Origin: Streptomyces meridianus
GTDB taxonomy: Bacteria > Actinomycetota > Actinomycetes > Streptomycetales > Streptomycetaceae
NCBI RefSeq assembly: GCF_023703325.1
Contig: NZ_JAMQGM010000031.1
Location: 1 to 64,000, forward strand
Length of the DNA stretch: 64,000 nt
Direction of reading: 5' to 3'
The notes below the pieces were generated by a model. It did no database searches and was not told where the DNA came from. It saw only the letters and a program-made list of their open reading frames with translations. Positions 26,617 to 35,680 of this stretch are shown here, one piece after another. Positions within the stretch are counted from its first letter, which is position 1. Every line of letters starts with the position of its first letter. A program made the translations under genes and the position numbers.

Positions 26617-28740
26617 TCAGGAGAGGCCGGCCTCCCGCATCTGCCGCAGTTCCTTCTTGAGCTCCGACACCTCGTCACGCAGCCGCGCCGCCACCTCGAA
26701 CTGGAGCTCCGCCGCGGCGGCCCGCATCCGTTCGGTCATCTCCTCGATGATTCCGGCGAGTTCGGCGGCCGGCCGGTCGGTGAGCTTCTCGCCGCCCGCA
26801 TCGGCCTCGACCCTGCCCTTCCCCTTGAGCGCCGGGACGGGGGCCGGCGTCTTCCTGCCGTCCTTGACCTGGCGGTAGCCGGTTCCCAGAAGTTCGGCCG
26901 TGTCGACCTCCTCGCGGGCGAGGGTGGCGACGATGTCGTTGATCTTCTTGCGCAGCGGCTGCGGATCGAGCCCCTTCTCCTTGTTGTAGGCGATCTGCTT
27001 CTCCCGGCGGCGGTTGGTCTCCTCGATGGCCTTCTCCATCGCCGGGGTGATCTTGTCGGCGTACATGTGGACCTGGCCGGACACGTTGCGCGCGGCGCGT
27101 CCGATGGTCTGGATCAGGGAGGTTCCGGAGCGCAGGAAGCCCTCCTTGTCCGCGTCGAGGATCGCGACCAGGGACACCTCGGGGAGATCGAGCCCCTCGC
27201 GGAGCAGGTTGATGCCGACGAGCACGTCGTATTCACCCGCGCGCAGTTCCCGCAGCAGCTCGACCCGGCGCAGAGTGTCGACGTCGCTGTGCAGATAGCG
27301 CACCTGGATGCCCAGCTCGACCATGTAGTCGGTGAGGTCCTCGGCCATCTTCTTGGTCAGTGTGGTGACCAGGACCCGCTCGTCCTTCTCCGTTCGGGTG
27401 CGGATCTCGTGGATGAGGTCGTCGATCTGCCCCTCGGTGGACTTGACGATCACCTCCGGGTCCACGAGTCCCGTGGGCCGGATGATCTGCTCGACGACGC
27501 CGTCGCCGCGCGAGAGTTCGTACTGCCCCGGGGTCGCCGACAGGTACACCGTCTGGCCGATGCGCTCGAGGAACTCCTCCCACTTCAGGGGCCGGTTGTC
27601 CAGCGCCGACGGCAGCCGGAAGCCGTGCTCCACCAGCGTCCGCTTGCGGGAGGCATCCCCTTCGTACATCGCCCCGATCTGCGGCACGGTGACGTGCGAC
27701 TCGTCGATGACGAGGAGGAAGTCCTCCGGGAAGTAGTCGAGCAGCGTGTTGGGCGCGGAGCCCGGTGCCCGGTCGTCGAAGTGGCGCGAGTAGTTCTCGA
27801 TGCCGGAGCAGCTCCCGATCTGCCGCATCATCTCGATGTCGTAGGTCGTCCGCATCCGCAGCCGCTGCGCCTCCAGCAGCTTGCCCTGCTTCTCCATGCG
27901 GGCGAGGGTCTCCCCCAGCTCGGCCTCGATCCCGGTGACGGCACGCTCCAGGCGTTCGGGACCGCTGACGTAGTGGCTGGCGGGGAAGACGTAGAGCTGC
28001 CGGTCCTCCGAGATGACCTCACCGGTGAGCGGGTGGAGCGTGGACAGGGCCTCGATCTCGTCGCCGAACATCTCGATCCGGACGGCCAGCTCCTCGTAGA
28101 CCGGGAAGATCTCGATGGTGTCCCCGCGGACCCGGAAGGTGCCGCGGGTGAACGCCATGTCGTTGCGCGTGTAGTGCATGTCGACGAAGCGGCGCAGGAG
28201 CTGGTCGCGGTCGATCTCGTCGCCGACCGCGAGAGGGGTCATGCGGTCCACGTACTCCTGCGGCGTACCGAGGCCGTAGATGCAGGACACGGAGGCCACG
28301 ACGACCACATCGCGCCGGGTGAGCAGCGAGTTCGTCGCGGAGTGGCGCAGCCGTTCGACCTCCTCGTTGATCGAGGAGTCCTTCTCGATGTAGGTGTCCG
28401 ACTGCGGTACGTACGCCTCGGGCTGGTAGTAGTCGTAGTACGAGACGAAGTACTCGACGGCGTTGTTCGGAAGCAGCTCCCGGAACTCGTTCGCGAGCTG
28501 TGCGGCCAGCGTCTTGTTCGGCGCCATGACCAGCGTCGGCCGCTGGAGCCTCTCGATCATCCACGCGGTCGTGGCGGACTTGCCGGTACCGGTCGCGCCG
28601 AGCAGGACGACGTTCTCCTCGCCGCCCTTGATGCGCCGCTCGAGGTCGGCGATGGCGGTCGGCTGGTCGCCGCTGGGCTGGTACGGGCTGACGACCTCGA
28701 AGGGCGCCACCGTGCGTTCGATCTGGGAAACGGGCCGCAT
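26617..28740 (-). CDS. uvrB: UvrABC system protein B
   Basis: UvrB is the helicase-like damage-verification subunit of nucleotide excision repair. The 707-aa protein has Walker A GATGTGKS near residue 45, the beta-hairpin YYDYYQPEAYVPQSDTYIEKD, the DESH box (VIDESHVT), helicase motif VI QTIGRAARN, and a C-terminal UVR motif for UvrC/UvrA contact. A Lys/Pro linker precedes the last domain. The ATG at 28740 is chosen; the open frame upstream is not protein-like. Confidence 0.97.
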   Translation of the reverse strand: MRPVSQIERTVAPFEVVSPYQPSGDQPTAIADLERRIKGGEENVVLLGATGTGKSATTAWMIERLQRPTLVMAPNKTLAAQLANEFRELLPNNAVEYFVSYYDYYQPEAYVPQSDTYIEKDSSINEEVERLRHSATNSLLTRRDVVVVASVSCIYGLGTPQEYVDRMTPLAVGDEIDRDQLLRRFVDMHYTRNDMAFTRGTFRVRGDTIEIFPVYEELAVRIEMFGDEIEALSTLHPLTGEVISEDRQLYVFPASHYVSGPERLERAVTGIEAELGETLARMEKQGKLLEAQRLRMRTTYDIEMMRQIGSCSGIENYSRHFDDRAPGSAPNTLLDYFPEDFLLVIDESHVTVPQIGAMYEGDASRKRTLVEHGFRLPSALDNRPLKWEEFLERIGQTVYLSATPGQYELSRGDGVVEQIIRPTGLVDPEVIVKSTEGQIDDLIHEIRTRTEKDERVLVTTLTKKMAEDLTDYMVELGIQVRYLHSDVDTLRRVELLRELRAGEYDVLVGINLLREGLDLPEVSLVAILDADKEGFLRSGTSLIQTIGRAARNVSGQVHMYADKITPAMEKAIEETNRRREKQIAYNKEKGLDPQPLRKKINDIVATLAREEVDTAELLGTGYRQVKDGRKTPAPVPALKGKGRVEADAGGEKLTDRPAAELAGIIEEMTERMRAAAAELQFEVAARLRDEVSELKKELRQMREAGLS

Positions 28741-29065
28741 GGATCCACCGTACGGCCACCCACCGACAACGAGGGCGGGCCCCGGATCCGGGGGCGGAAG
28801 GAGCGCGGACCGGGGAACGGTCCCGGGCGGCCCCGCGCCGGCCGACACGCCGCTCGGATCGACCACACGCCGCCGGTACGCCCGTCCGGCAGACACGGCC
28901 CGTCGATGTCACACAGGCATACAAGCAGTCGAGTACGCCGTACGGCCGCACGAGCAGCCCCGTCCGTGTTGTCGTTCTACATATATCCATCCCGCACCCG
29001 CCTTCCGCCTGTGGGGAGCTGGGACCCTCAGCGCATCCGTGGTCACACAACGCGAGGAGTCCTAA
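28741..29065. promoter_or_regulatory. Divergent intergenic region uvrB / glpQ-like
   Basis: This 325-bp gap between divergent genes holds both promoters. I found no convincing SOS-type (LexA) box for uvrB. A GAGGAG ribosome-binding site lies at the right end for the phosphodiesterase gene. Confidence 0.35.
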
Positions 29066-29983
29066 GTGCACACCCGCACCGTCGCAGCCACATCGGGCAC
29101 GCTTCTGGGGTTCTGCGCACTCGTCCTCCCCATCGCCACCGCTGAGGCCTCCGCCGCCCGGCAGCCGACGACCGTCGCCCACCGCGGCGCGTCGGCCTAC
29201 ACCCCCGAGAACACGCTCGCCGCCGTCGACGAGGCGCACAAGCGCGGCATCACCTGGGTCGAGAACGACGTCCAGCGCACCAAGGACGGCCGGCTCGTCG
29301 TCATGCACGACACCACGCTGAACCGCACGACCGACGCCGAACAGGTCTACCCCGGCCGGTCTCCGTGGAAGATCTCCGACTTCACCCTCGCCCAGATCCA
29401 GCGGCTGGACGCGGGCAGCTGGTTCGCACCGGAATACCGCGGCCAGCGGGTGCCCACCCTGAAGCAGTACCTCGCCGCGGTCGACCGCAACAAGCAGAAC
29501 CTCATGCTCGAGATCAAGGCGCCCGAGCTGTACCCCGGGATCGAGAAGGAGATTCTGGCGGAGCTGCGGAAAGAGGGCTGGCTCTCCGCCGGGCACCTCG
29601 CACGGCGGCTGATCGTCCAGAGCTTCAGCACCTCCAGCGTGAAGGCGGTGCACCGGCAGGCACCCGGCCTGAAGACCGCGTTCCTCGGTATGCCCAAGAC
29701 CGGGGACCTGCCGGACTACGCCAAGTTCACCGACCAGATCAACCCCAGCCACAAGTCGGTCACGGCCGACTATCTGGCCGCCGTGCACCGGCTGAAGGGC
29801 GCGCACGACCGGAAGCTCGAGCTGTTCACCTGGACCGTCAACGACGGGCCGACCGCTGTGCGGCTGGCGAAGCTCGGTGTGGACGGAATCATCACCAACA
29901 CGCCGGACGTGGTCCGGGACGCGGTGGCCGGAAAGAAGACGGCGGCCAAGCGGACCGAGGCGAAGAAGGCCGGTGCCTCCTGA
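29066..29983 (+). CDS. Secreted glycerophosphodiester phosphodiesterase
   Basis: The enzyme hydrolyses glycerophosphodiesters to glycerol-3-phosphate and an alcohol. The 305-aa protein has a signal peptide (residues 1-31, ending near AEASA), then the GDPD TIM barrel: VAHRGASAYTPENTLAA (catalytic His and Arg), WVENDVQRTKDGRLVVMHDTTLNRTT (metal-binding Glu/Asp and second His), LMLEIKAP, and LFTWTVND. The last 20 residues are Lys/Ala-rich. The GTG at 29066 has a perfect GAGGAG site. It probably scavenges phosphate and glycerol from phospholipid or teichoic acid debris. Confidence 0.93.
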   Translation: MHTRTVAATSGTLLGFCALVLPIATAEASAARQPTTVAHRGASAYTPENTLAAVDEAHKRGITWVENDVQRTKDGRLVVMHDTTLNRTTDAEQVYPGRSPWKISDFTLAQIQRLDAGSWFAPEYRGQRVPTLKQYLAAVDRNKQNLMLEIKAPELYPGIEKEILAELRKEGWLSAGHLARRLIVQSFSTSSVKAVHRQAPGLKTAFLGMPKTGDLPDYAKFTDQINPSHKSVTADYLAAVHRLKGAHDRKLELFTWTVNDGPTAVRLAKLGVDGIITNTPDVVRDAVAGKKTAAKRTEAKKAGAS

Positions 29984-30000
29984 CCACAGCGAGCACCCGT

Positions 30001-30029
30001 GTGGCCGCTCTCCCCGGGCGGGCGGCCAC
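30001..30029 (+). terminator. Weak hairpin after the phosphodiesterase gene
   Basis: GTGGCCGC (30001-30008) pairs with GCGGCCAC (30022-30029), 18 nt beyond the stop. The stem is only 8 nt, so terminator function is tentative. Confidence 0.45.
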
Positions 30030-30094
30030 GGTGTTCACGGTGGCGAAACGGCTTCCGGCTCCGGACTGTCGGTGGCCGGCCCTACGCTGAGCGC

Positions 30095-30679
30095 GTGAGT
30101 GCGACCCATGACGAGACCGGGCATGACAAGACCGCGGACGCCGCGGCGCCCCACGCCGAGTGGACGGTGACGGACAGCCCCGTCGGCCCGCTGCTGCTGG
30201 CCGCCACGGACCGGGGCCTGGTCGCGGTGGAGTTCCACGCCGGCCCCCGCACCGTCGCCACGGTGCTCGACCGGCTGACCCGCCGGCTGGGCGCCGAACC
30301 CCGGCAGGCGGCCGGCTCGTCCCGGCTGGCGGAACCGGTGCGGCAGCTGGACGCGTACTTCGCGGGCCGTCTGCGGCAGTTCGCCCTCCCGCTGGACTGG
30401 ACGCTGAGCAGCGGATTCAACCGCCGGGTGCTGCAGGAGTTCGCCGCGCACGTGCCGCACGGGACACTCGTCGGCTACCAGGACCTGGCCGACCGCGTCG
30501 GCGAACCGGGAGCCGCGCGGGCGGTCGGCGCCGCGATGGGCTCCAACCCGCTGCCGGTCGTCGTGCCCTGCCACCGGGTGGTGGAGAGCAGCGGGGGCAT
30601 CGGCGGGTTCGGCGGCGGCCTGGAGACCAAGCGCGCCCTACTGGCCCTGGAAGGCCTGCTGCCGCAGCCGCTGTTCTGA
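30095..30679 (+). CDS. ogt: Methylated-DNA-[protein]-cysteine S-methyltransferase
   Basis: This suicide DNA-repair protein moves alkyl groups from O6-alkylguanine to its own cysteine. The 194-aa product has an N-terminal Ada-like alpha/beta domain and the C-terminal ATase domain with VPHGTLVGYQDLADRVGEPGAARAVG, and the active-site motif PVVVPCHRVV, where C159 is the acceptor. GGIGGFGGGLETKRALLALE closes the domain. The GTG at 30095 is the first in-frame start after the promoter-like gap. It is followed by an MFS gene on the same strand. Confidence 0.93.
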   Translation: MSATHDETGHDKTADAAAPHAEWTVTDSPVGPLLLAATDRGLVAVEFHAGPRTVATVLDRLTRRLGAEPRQAAGSSRLAEPVRQLDAYFAGRLRQFALPLDWTLSSGFNRRVLQEFAAHVPHGTLVGYQDLADRVGEPGAARAVGAAMGSNPLPVVVPCHRVVESSGGIGGFGGGLETKRALLALEGLLPQPLF

Positions 30680-30758
30680 TCCGCCGGCGGGGCGGGCCCC
30701 GGACGGGGTGTTCCGGCTGACCCTGGCCGCAGGGCCCACCGGCTGGCACACTGCCGAA

Positions 30759-32066
30759 GTGCCCGACTCCCCCGAAATAGCACGCCCCGTGCGCCCCGAA
30801 GCTCCCGTTCCGGCGTACGACCTTCCCGCGCTGCGGCGCCGGACCACCGCCGTGCTCGCCGGCAGCCAGGTGCTCGGCGGGCTGGGCGTGGCGACCGGGA
30901 TCGCCCTCGCCTCCGTCCTGGCACAGCGGATCAGCGGCTCCGAGTCGCTGTCGGGGCTCGCCCAGACTGCGGCCATCGTCGGCACCGCCGTGCTGTCGGT
31001 CCCGCTCGCGGCCCTGATGGGTGCCCGCGGCAGGCGTCCCGGCCTCACCCTGGCTTACCTGATCGGGGCGGCGGGCGCCGGTCTGGTCGTCCTGGCGGCC
31101 GCCGCCGGGAGCTTCCCGCTGCTCCTGCTGGGCATGGCCGCGTTCGGGGCGTCGTCCTCGGCGAACCTCCAGGCACGCTTCGCGGCAGCCGACCTCGCGG
31201 AGGAGAACCAGCGCGGCCGGGCGATCTCCAGCGTCGTGTGGGCCACCACGATCGGCGCGGTCACCGGCCCCAACATCGCGGCCCCGGCAGGCCGGAGCGT
31301 CTCTTCTCTCGGCATTCCGCCCGAGGCGGGGCCGTTCCTGTGGGCCGGGGCGGTCTTCCTGCTGTGCGCCCTCCTGGTCACCGTGCTGCTGCGCCCCGAT
31401 CCGCTGCTGACCGCGCGCGCTCTCGCTCCGCCGCAGAGCGAGGCGGAGGCCCGCTCCGGGCGCTCGCTGCGGGCCGGCCTGACCGCCGTCGCCGCGTCAC
31501 CGAGGGCGAAGCTGGCCCTGCTGACGGTCAGCGTGTGCCATACGGTGATGGTCTCCGTCATGGTGATGACACCGGTCGATCTCGGCCATCACGGCGCAGG
31601 CATCGAGCTCATCGGCGTGGTGATCAGCCTGCACATCGCGGGCATGTACGCGCTCGCCCCGCTGATGGGATGGCTGAGCGACCGTGTGGGCCGGCTCGGC
31701 GGCATCGGTCTCGCGGTGGCCCTGCTGACGTGTGCCGCCCTGCTCGCCGGGACAGCGGGAGCGGATCACCGGCAGACGGCCGCGGGGTTGTTTCTGCTCG
31801 GCCTCGGCTGGTCGGCCGGACTCGTCTCCGGTTCGGCGCTGCTGACCGACTCCGTACCGCCGGGGGCACGGCCGGCCGCGCAGGGGCTGTCGGATCTGGT
31901 GACGAACTCCAGTGCCGGACTCGGCGGCGCGATCGCGGGTGTGATCGCCGCCAAGGCTGGCTACGGCGCGCTGAACCTGTCCGCAGCGCTCCTGCTGCTT
32001 CCGGTTGCGGCCCTGGCACTGGCGGCCCGGGGCCGGGGAACAACGCAGCCCGCCGCGCACCCCTGA
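30759..32066 (+). CDS. MFS transporter
   Basis: This 435-aa integral membrane protein has twelve predicted helices (first at about residues 30-52), the inter-helix loop MGARGRRPG after helix 2, and a second such loop MGWLSDRVGRLGG in the C-terminal half, typical of major facilitator efflux pumps. A short disordered N-terminus precedes helix 1. The start is uncertain: the GTG at 30759 lies 6 nt after a CACACT box, suggesting a leaderless transcript; a GTG at 30708 is possible. The substrate is unknown; drug or metabolite export is the usual role. Confidence 0.85.
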   Translation: MPDSPEIARPVRPEAPVPAYDLPALRRRTTAVLAGSQVLGGLGVATGIALASVLAQRISGSESLSGLAQTAAIVGTAVLSVPLAALMGARGRRPGLTLAYLIGAAGAGLVVLAAAAGSFPLLLLGMAAFGASSSANLQARFAAADLAEENQRGRAISSVVWATTIGAVTGPNIAAPAGRSVSSLGIPPEAGPFLWAGAVFLLCALLVTVLLRPDPLLTARALAPPQSEAEARSGRSLRAGLTAVAASPRAKLALLTVSVCHTVMVSVMVMTPVDLGHHGAGIELIGVVISLHIAGMYALAPLMGWLSDRVGRLGGIGLAVALLTCAALLAGTAGADHRQTAAGLFLLGLGWSAGLVSGSALLTDSVPPGARPAAQGLSDLVTNSSAGLGGAIAGVIAAKAGYGALNLSAALLLLPVAALALAARGRGTTQPAAHP

Positions 32067-32256
32067 GCCGTCGCCCCGGTCCAGGTGGTCAACGGCAACG
32101 GAAACGGCCGAAAGCGACCTTGCGCATCGGGAGCGACGTTTCGATACTTCCCACGACATTGTCAGGAGCACGTCCAGATCGGCGCAGACCGCAGGGCGGC
32201 ACCCGGACCGACACAGGGACCGCCCTCACCGGCCGATTCCCCTCAGGAGGCCCGAG

Positions 32257-33140
32257 TTGAAGTCCGGACGCTCATACCTGATCGCCTCAGCCGCTGCGGG
32301 CCTGCTCGCCGCGGCCACACTCCTCGCGCCGGGTGCCCGTGCAGCCGCGCCACCCTCGAAAGCAGTCCTGTCCGCAGCCGCCGAAGCCGTCGAGAAGGCG
32401 GACATCGGGGGGACCGCCTGGGTCGTGGATCCGAGGACGAACACCCTGCGGGTCACTGCCGACTCGACCGTGGACGCGGCCGAACTGGCCCGGCTGCACA
32501 CCGCCACCGCCCGCCACGACCACGCGGTCACCATCGAGCGGACCGACGGCGTTCTGCGCCCTTACGTGTCGGGCGGCAGCACCGTCTACAGCAGCGCCGG
32601 CTGGCGCTGCATCGCGGTTTCAACGTCCACAGCGGCTCGACGTACTACTTCCTCACCGCGGGGCACTGTACCGACGGCTTCCCGACCTGGTACGCCGACT
32701 ATGCACGCACCGTCTACATCGGCCCCACCGTGGGCGCCAGCTATCCCAACAACGACTACGGCCTCGTGCGCTACGACAACCCGGCAGTGCCGCACCCCAG
32801 TGAAGTCAGGAACTTCTCGGGCGTCGTCACACAGATCACCCAGGCCGGCAACCCCACGGTCGGACAGCAGATCTGCACCACCAACGACCAGACGGACGTC
32901 GTCCACTGCGGCAGTGTCACCGCGCTCAACGCGACCGTCAACTACGGCGACGGCAACGTCGTCTACGGCATGGCGCAGACGAACATGTGCTCCGAAGCAG
33001 GGTGGAGCGGCTCTCCGGTGTTCTCCGGGACGACCGCCCTCGGCCTTGTATCGGGCGGTTCCGGCAACTGCAGCTCGGGCGGAACGACCTTCTTCCAGCC
33101 CGTCACCGAGGCCCTGAACGCCTACGGCGTGACCATCTGA
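32257..33140 (+). pseudogene. Streptogrisin-family (S1) protease with frameshift
   Basis: A TTG start with a CAGGAGG site opens a signal peptide (residues 1-30), a short pro-region (GGTAWVVDPRTNTLRVTADSTVD) and the first protease residues (YSSAGWRC, to 32610). The domain then continues one frame over (-1) from 32613: GFNVHSGSTYYFLTAGHCTDG with catalytic His at 32664-32666, NNDYGLVRYD with catalytic Asp, and a C-terminal GGTTFFQPVTEALNAYGV. One base appears missing near 32611. The usual GDSGGP around the nucleophile reads GWSGSP (Ser at 33006-33008), so the enzyme would be impaired even if the frame were restored. Sequence error or real decay are both possible. Confidence 0.75.
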
Positions 33141-33160
33141 GCCCGGCCTCGCCACCTCTG

Positions 33161-33180
33161 GCCCGGGGCCGGCCCCGGGC
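33161..33180 (+). terminator. Palindrome between the two S1 genes
   Basis: A perfect 20-bp G+C palindrome lies 21 nt after the first S1 stop. It probably terminates or attenuates transcription before the second S1 gene. Confidence 0.5.
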
Positions 33181-33201
33181 CCACCTCTCCTGGAGCCGCA
33201 C

Positions 33202-33924
33202 ATGAGAACCGAACGCGTCCCCCTGCTCACCGGCGCAGCGGCCGTCCTGGTCGCCGCTGCGCTGTTCCTGGCACCGAACGCCCGCGCGGCAGCGCCGCCC
33301 GCGGAGAACAGCCCTGCACACGCGCCCGTCCATGTGACGTCCGATGCCCGGAGCGTCGAAGTGGCGGGCGGAGACGTCATCTGGTCCGACATCGGATCGG
33401 CATGCCGAACGTCCTTCAACGCCGCGAGCGGCTCGGCCCACTACATCCTGATGCCCGGTCACTGCACCGACGGCACCACGCAGTGGTACGCCGACTCTGC
33501 ACGCACCGTGCCGATCGGCCCCACGGTCGGCTCCGCCTTCCCCGGCAACGACTACGGTCTGGTGCGCTACGACAACCCCGAGGTGTTCCCGGTCGGGACG
33601 GCGAACGGCGTGGACATCACCGGTGCGGGCAACGCATACGTCGGACAGACGGTCATGACCCGGAGTTCGAGCACCGGCACCCATTCGGGCACCGTCACCG
33701 CGGTCAACCAGACCGTCGACTTCGGCGGCGGAGACGTCGTCAGCGGACTGATCAGGACCAACCTGTGCAACGAACCGGTCACCGGCGGCCCGGGGCCGGC
33801 GACCTCGGGGTCGATGGCGATCGGCATTCCCGTGGGCGGCTCGGGCAGTTGTTCCACCGGGATGACGACGTACTACCAGCCGGTCACCGAGGCCCTCGCC
33901 GCATACGGACTCACCATCTACTGA
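33202..33924 (+). CDS. Secreted streptogrisin-like pseudo-protease
   Basis: This 240-aa exported protein has a signal peptide (residues 1-29), a short linker instead of the normal pro-domain, and an S1 chymotrypsin-fold domain. His (H87, MPGHCTD) and Asp (D117, GNDYGLV) of the triad are kept, but the nucleophile loop reads EPVTGGPGP (residues 191-199) where active streptogrisins have EPGDSGGP. No serine occupies the position. The conserved end YYQPVTEALAAYGLTIY remains. The frame is intact and the ATG follows TGGAG, so it is probably expressed. It may be a binding or decoy protein rather than a protease; that is inference. Confidence 0.85.
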   Translation: MRTERVPLLTGAAAVLVAAALFLAPNARAAAPPAENSPAHAPVHVTSDARSVEVAGGDVIWSDIGSACRTSFNAASGSAHYILMPGHCTDGTTQWYADSARTVPIGPTVGSAFPGNDYGLVRYDNPEVFPVGTANGVDITGAGNAYVGQTVMTRSSSTGTHSGTVTAVNQTVDFGGGDVVSGLIRTNLCNEPVTGGPGPATSGSMAIGIPVGGSGSCSTGMTTYYQPVTEALAAYGLTIY

Positions 33925-33931
33925 GCGTCGG

Positions 33932-34702
33932 TCAGTCCTCGGTCGGCGCAGCTGCGACGGCCCGGGCGAATCCGTCCGGGTTGTCCAGCATGATGTTGTG
34001 CCCGCAGTCGGGAATCGGAACCAGCACGACGCCCGCACCTGCCAGTTCGGCGGCCCCGCGCGGCACTCCGTCGCTCTCGGGCACCAGGTGGGTGCGCGGG
34101 ATCTTCAGGTCCAGGAGAAGCTCCCGCATGGTGGGCACGGTGCCGCGGGTGAGATGTGTCGCGCTGCGGTGGAGCGCCTCGAGCCCGGCCAGCCGCATGG
34201 TGGCCCACCAGTGCGGGCCGGCTGCATCGCGTACCTCCTCCCAGCCGCCGGCGAGGAAGTCCGCCTCGGAGTACGCGGCGATGCCGCTGCTGCCGGCCCC
34301 GCCGGGAGCCGGCCTGATCGGATCGAGGTTGGCGTCCACCAGCACCAGGCGCGAGACCAGGTGGGGGTGGCGGGACGCCAGGACGACGGCGATCGAGCCG
34401 CCCATGCTGTGGGCCACGAGCTCCGTCCCGAAGACGCCCGCTGCCCCGAGGGCCGCAGCGAGCGCGTCGGCGTGTGCTTCGAGCGTGTAGCCGAAGTCGG
34501 TGGGCCGGTCGCTGATGCCGAAGCCGAGAAGGTCGACCAGGAGGGAACGGCGGCCCGCGAGCAGCGGATGCGAGGCGGCCTGCGCGAAATAGGCGGGCGA
34601 GGTCGCCCCCAGCCCGTGCACGTAGACCCTGGCCGGCTCCTCCCCGGCCAGCTCCACCCATCGGATGCGGTCGCCCCGTTCGGTCACCACAGCACTGCGC
34701 AT
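33932..34702 (-). CDS. Alpha/beta hydrolase
   Basis: This 256-aa cytoplasmic hydrolase has an oxyanion-hole motif VHGLGATS (residues 28-35), nucleophile elbow AHSMGGS (S99), and a C-terminal catalytic His in CGHNIM (H235), with the acid expected near LLLDL to LVPESDGVP. It resembles esterases or C-C hydrolases of the aromatic-degradation type, but the substrate cannot be named. The ATG at 34702 follows GGGGGAG; the longer frame lacks support. It is convergent with the pseudo-protease gene, with only 7 nt between stops. Confidence 0.88.
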   Translation of the reverse strand: MRSAVVTERGDRIRWVELAGEEPARVYVHGLGATSPAYFAQAASHPLLAGRRSLLVDLLGFGISDRPTDFGYTLEAHADALAAALGAAGVFGTELVAHSMGGSIAVVLASRHPHLVSRLVLVDANLDPIRPAPGGAGSSGIAAYSEADFLAGGWEEVRDAAGPHWWATMRLAGLEALHRSATHLTRGTVPTMRELLLDLKIPRTHLVPESDGVPRGAAELAGAGVVLVPIPDCGHNIMLDNPDGFARAVAAAPTED

Positions 34703-34760
34703 GCTCCGCTCCCCCTGCCCATGAGCCGGCCGATCCGCAGGCACGGCAGAACGACCCTAA

Positions 34761-34782
34761 CGGCGGCCCCGGTCGGCCGCCG
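34761..34782 (-). terminator. Terminator downstream of the UDG gene
   Basis: CGGCGGCC (34761-34768) pairs with GGCCGCCG (34775-34782) around a 6-nt loop, about 28 nt after the UDG stop on the minus strand. Confidence 0.55.
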
Positions 34783-34809
34783 GGGTTTTCCCGCGAGGGA
34801 CTCCGATGC

Positions 34810-35592
34810 TCACGCACCCCGCAGGCCGGATGCCTCCGCCGCCGTCCGCAGCACCTCGCGGAGCATCTGCGGTGTGAGCCTGCCGGTGGACACGTTGCGT
34901 TGGCTGGGGTGGTAACAGCCGAACACCTGCAGCGGACGCCCGCCGGCGCCGTCTGCCAGCACGGTTCGTACGCCGTGCCCGAACACCGGACGGGGACGCG
35001 GGACCACCCACCCCGCCGCGGACAGCACCGGCAGCAGCGCCTGCCAGCCGAAGCCGCCGAGGACGACCGCGGATCGCAAGGAAGGTCGCAGCAACCGGAG
35101 TTCGCGGGCGAGCCACGGGCGGCAGGTGTCCCGCTCCCCCGGGGTCGGCCGGTTCGCGGGCGGTGCGCAATGGACCGGGACGGCGATGCGTACGCCCGAC
35201 AACTCCAGGCCGTCCCCGACACGGACAGCGGTGGGCTGCGACGCGAGGCCCTCCGCGTGCAGGGCGGCGAACAACACGTCACCGGAGGGGTCGCCGGTGA
35301 ACGCCCGTCCGGTGCGGTTGCCTCCGTGGGCGGCGGGAGCCAGCCCCACCACGGCCATCGCCGCGTTCGCGGGTCCGAACCCGGGAACCGGCCTGCCCCA
35401 GTACTCCCAGTCCCGGAACGCCCGGCGCTTGACCCGGGCGACCTCCTCCCGCCAGGCCACCAGGCGCGGGCAGGCCCGGCAGCCGGTCACCGCGGCGTCC
35501 AGCTCACGCAGATCCGCGGCGCGGGGCGCACGGTGCAGGGGGTAGCCGGGGGCGTCGGGCCCGGGATCCCGGCCATGCGCTGCCGCGCCCAT
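34810..35592 (-). CDS. Uracil-DNA glycosylase, family 5 (UdgB-like)
   Basis: The enzyme removes uracil and other deaminated bases from DNA. The 260-aa protein has ACPRLVAWREEVARVKRRAF with part of the iron-sulfur cluster ligands, motif A GLAPAAHGGNRTGRAFTGD (family 5 has Ala where other families have a catalytic Asp/Asn), and the C-terminal motif CYHPSQRNVSTGRLT. Other cluster cysteines are CRACP and HCAPPANRPTPGERDTC. The ATG at 35592 is the only convincing start. With ogt and the uvr genes, DNA repair is well represented here. Confidence 0.9.
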   Translation of the reverse strand: MGAAAHGRDPGPDAPGYPLHRAPRAADLRELDAAVTGCRACPRLVAWREEVARVKRRAFRDWEYWGRPVPGFGPANAAMAVVGLAPAAHGGNRTGRAFTGDPSGDVLFAALHAEGLASQPTAVRVGDGLELSGVRIAVPVHCAPPANRPTPGERDTCRPWLARELRLLRPSLRSAVVLGGFGWQALLPVLSAAGWVVPRPRPVFGHGVRTVLADGAGGRPLQVFGCYHPSQRNVSTGRLTPQMLREVLRTAAEASGLRGA

Positions 35593-35680
35593 CGCGACCG
35601 CCCTCTCGTCGGCTTCCTGCTCGTTCCCCCTCTCCGTTCTCGTTCCACGCCCACGCCCCCGTTACGCGGATCCGGGCAGT

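Noticed and set aside
28741..29065. Possible LexA/SOS box controlling uvrB
   Set aside because: I looked for GAAC/GTTC-type inverted sites upstream of uvrB and uvrA and found none good enough.
26467..29145. 892-aa plus-strand open frame opposite uvrB
   Set aside because: Antisense shadow of uvrB with no protein character.
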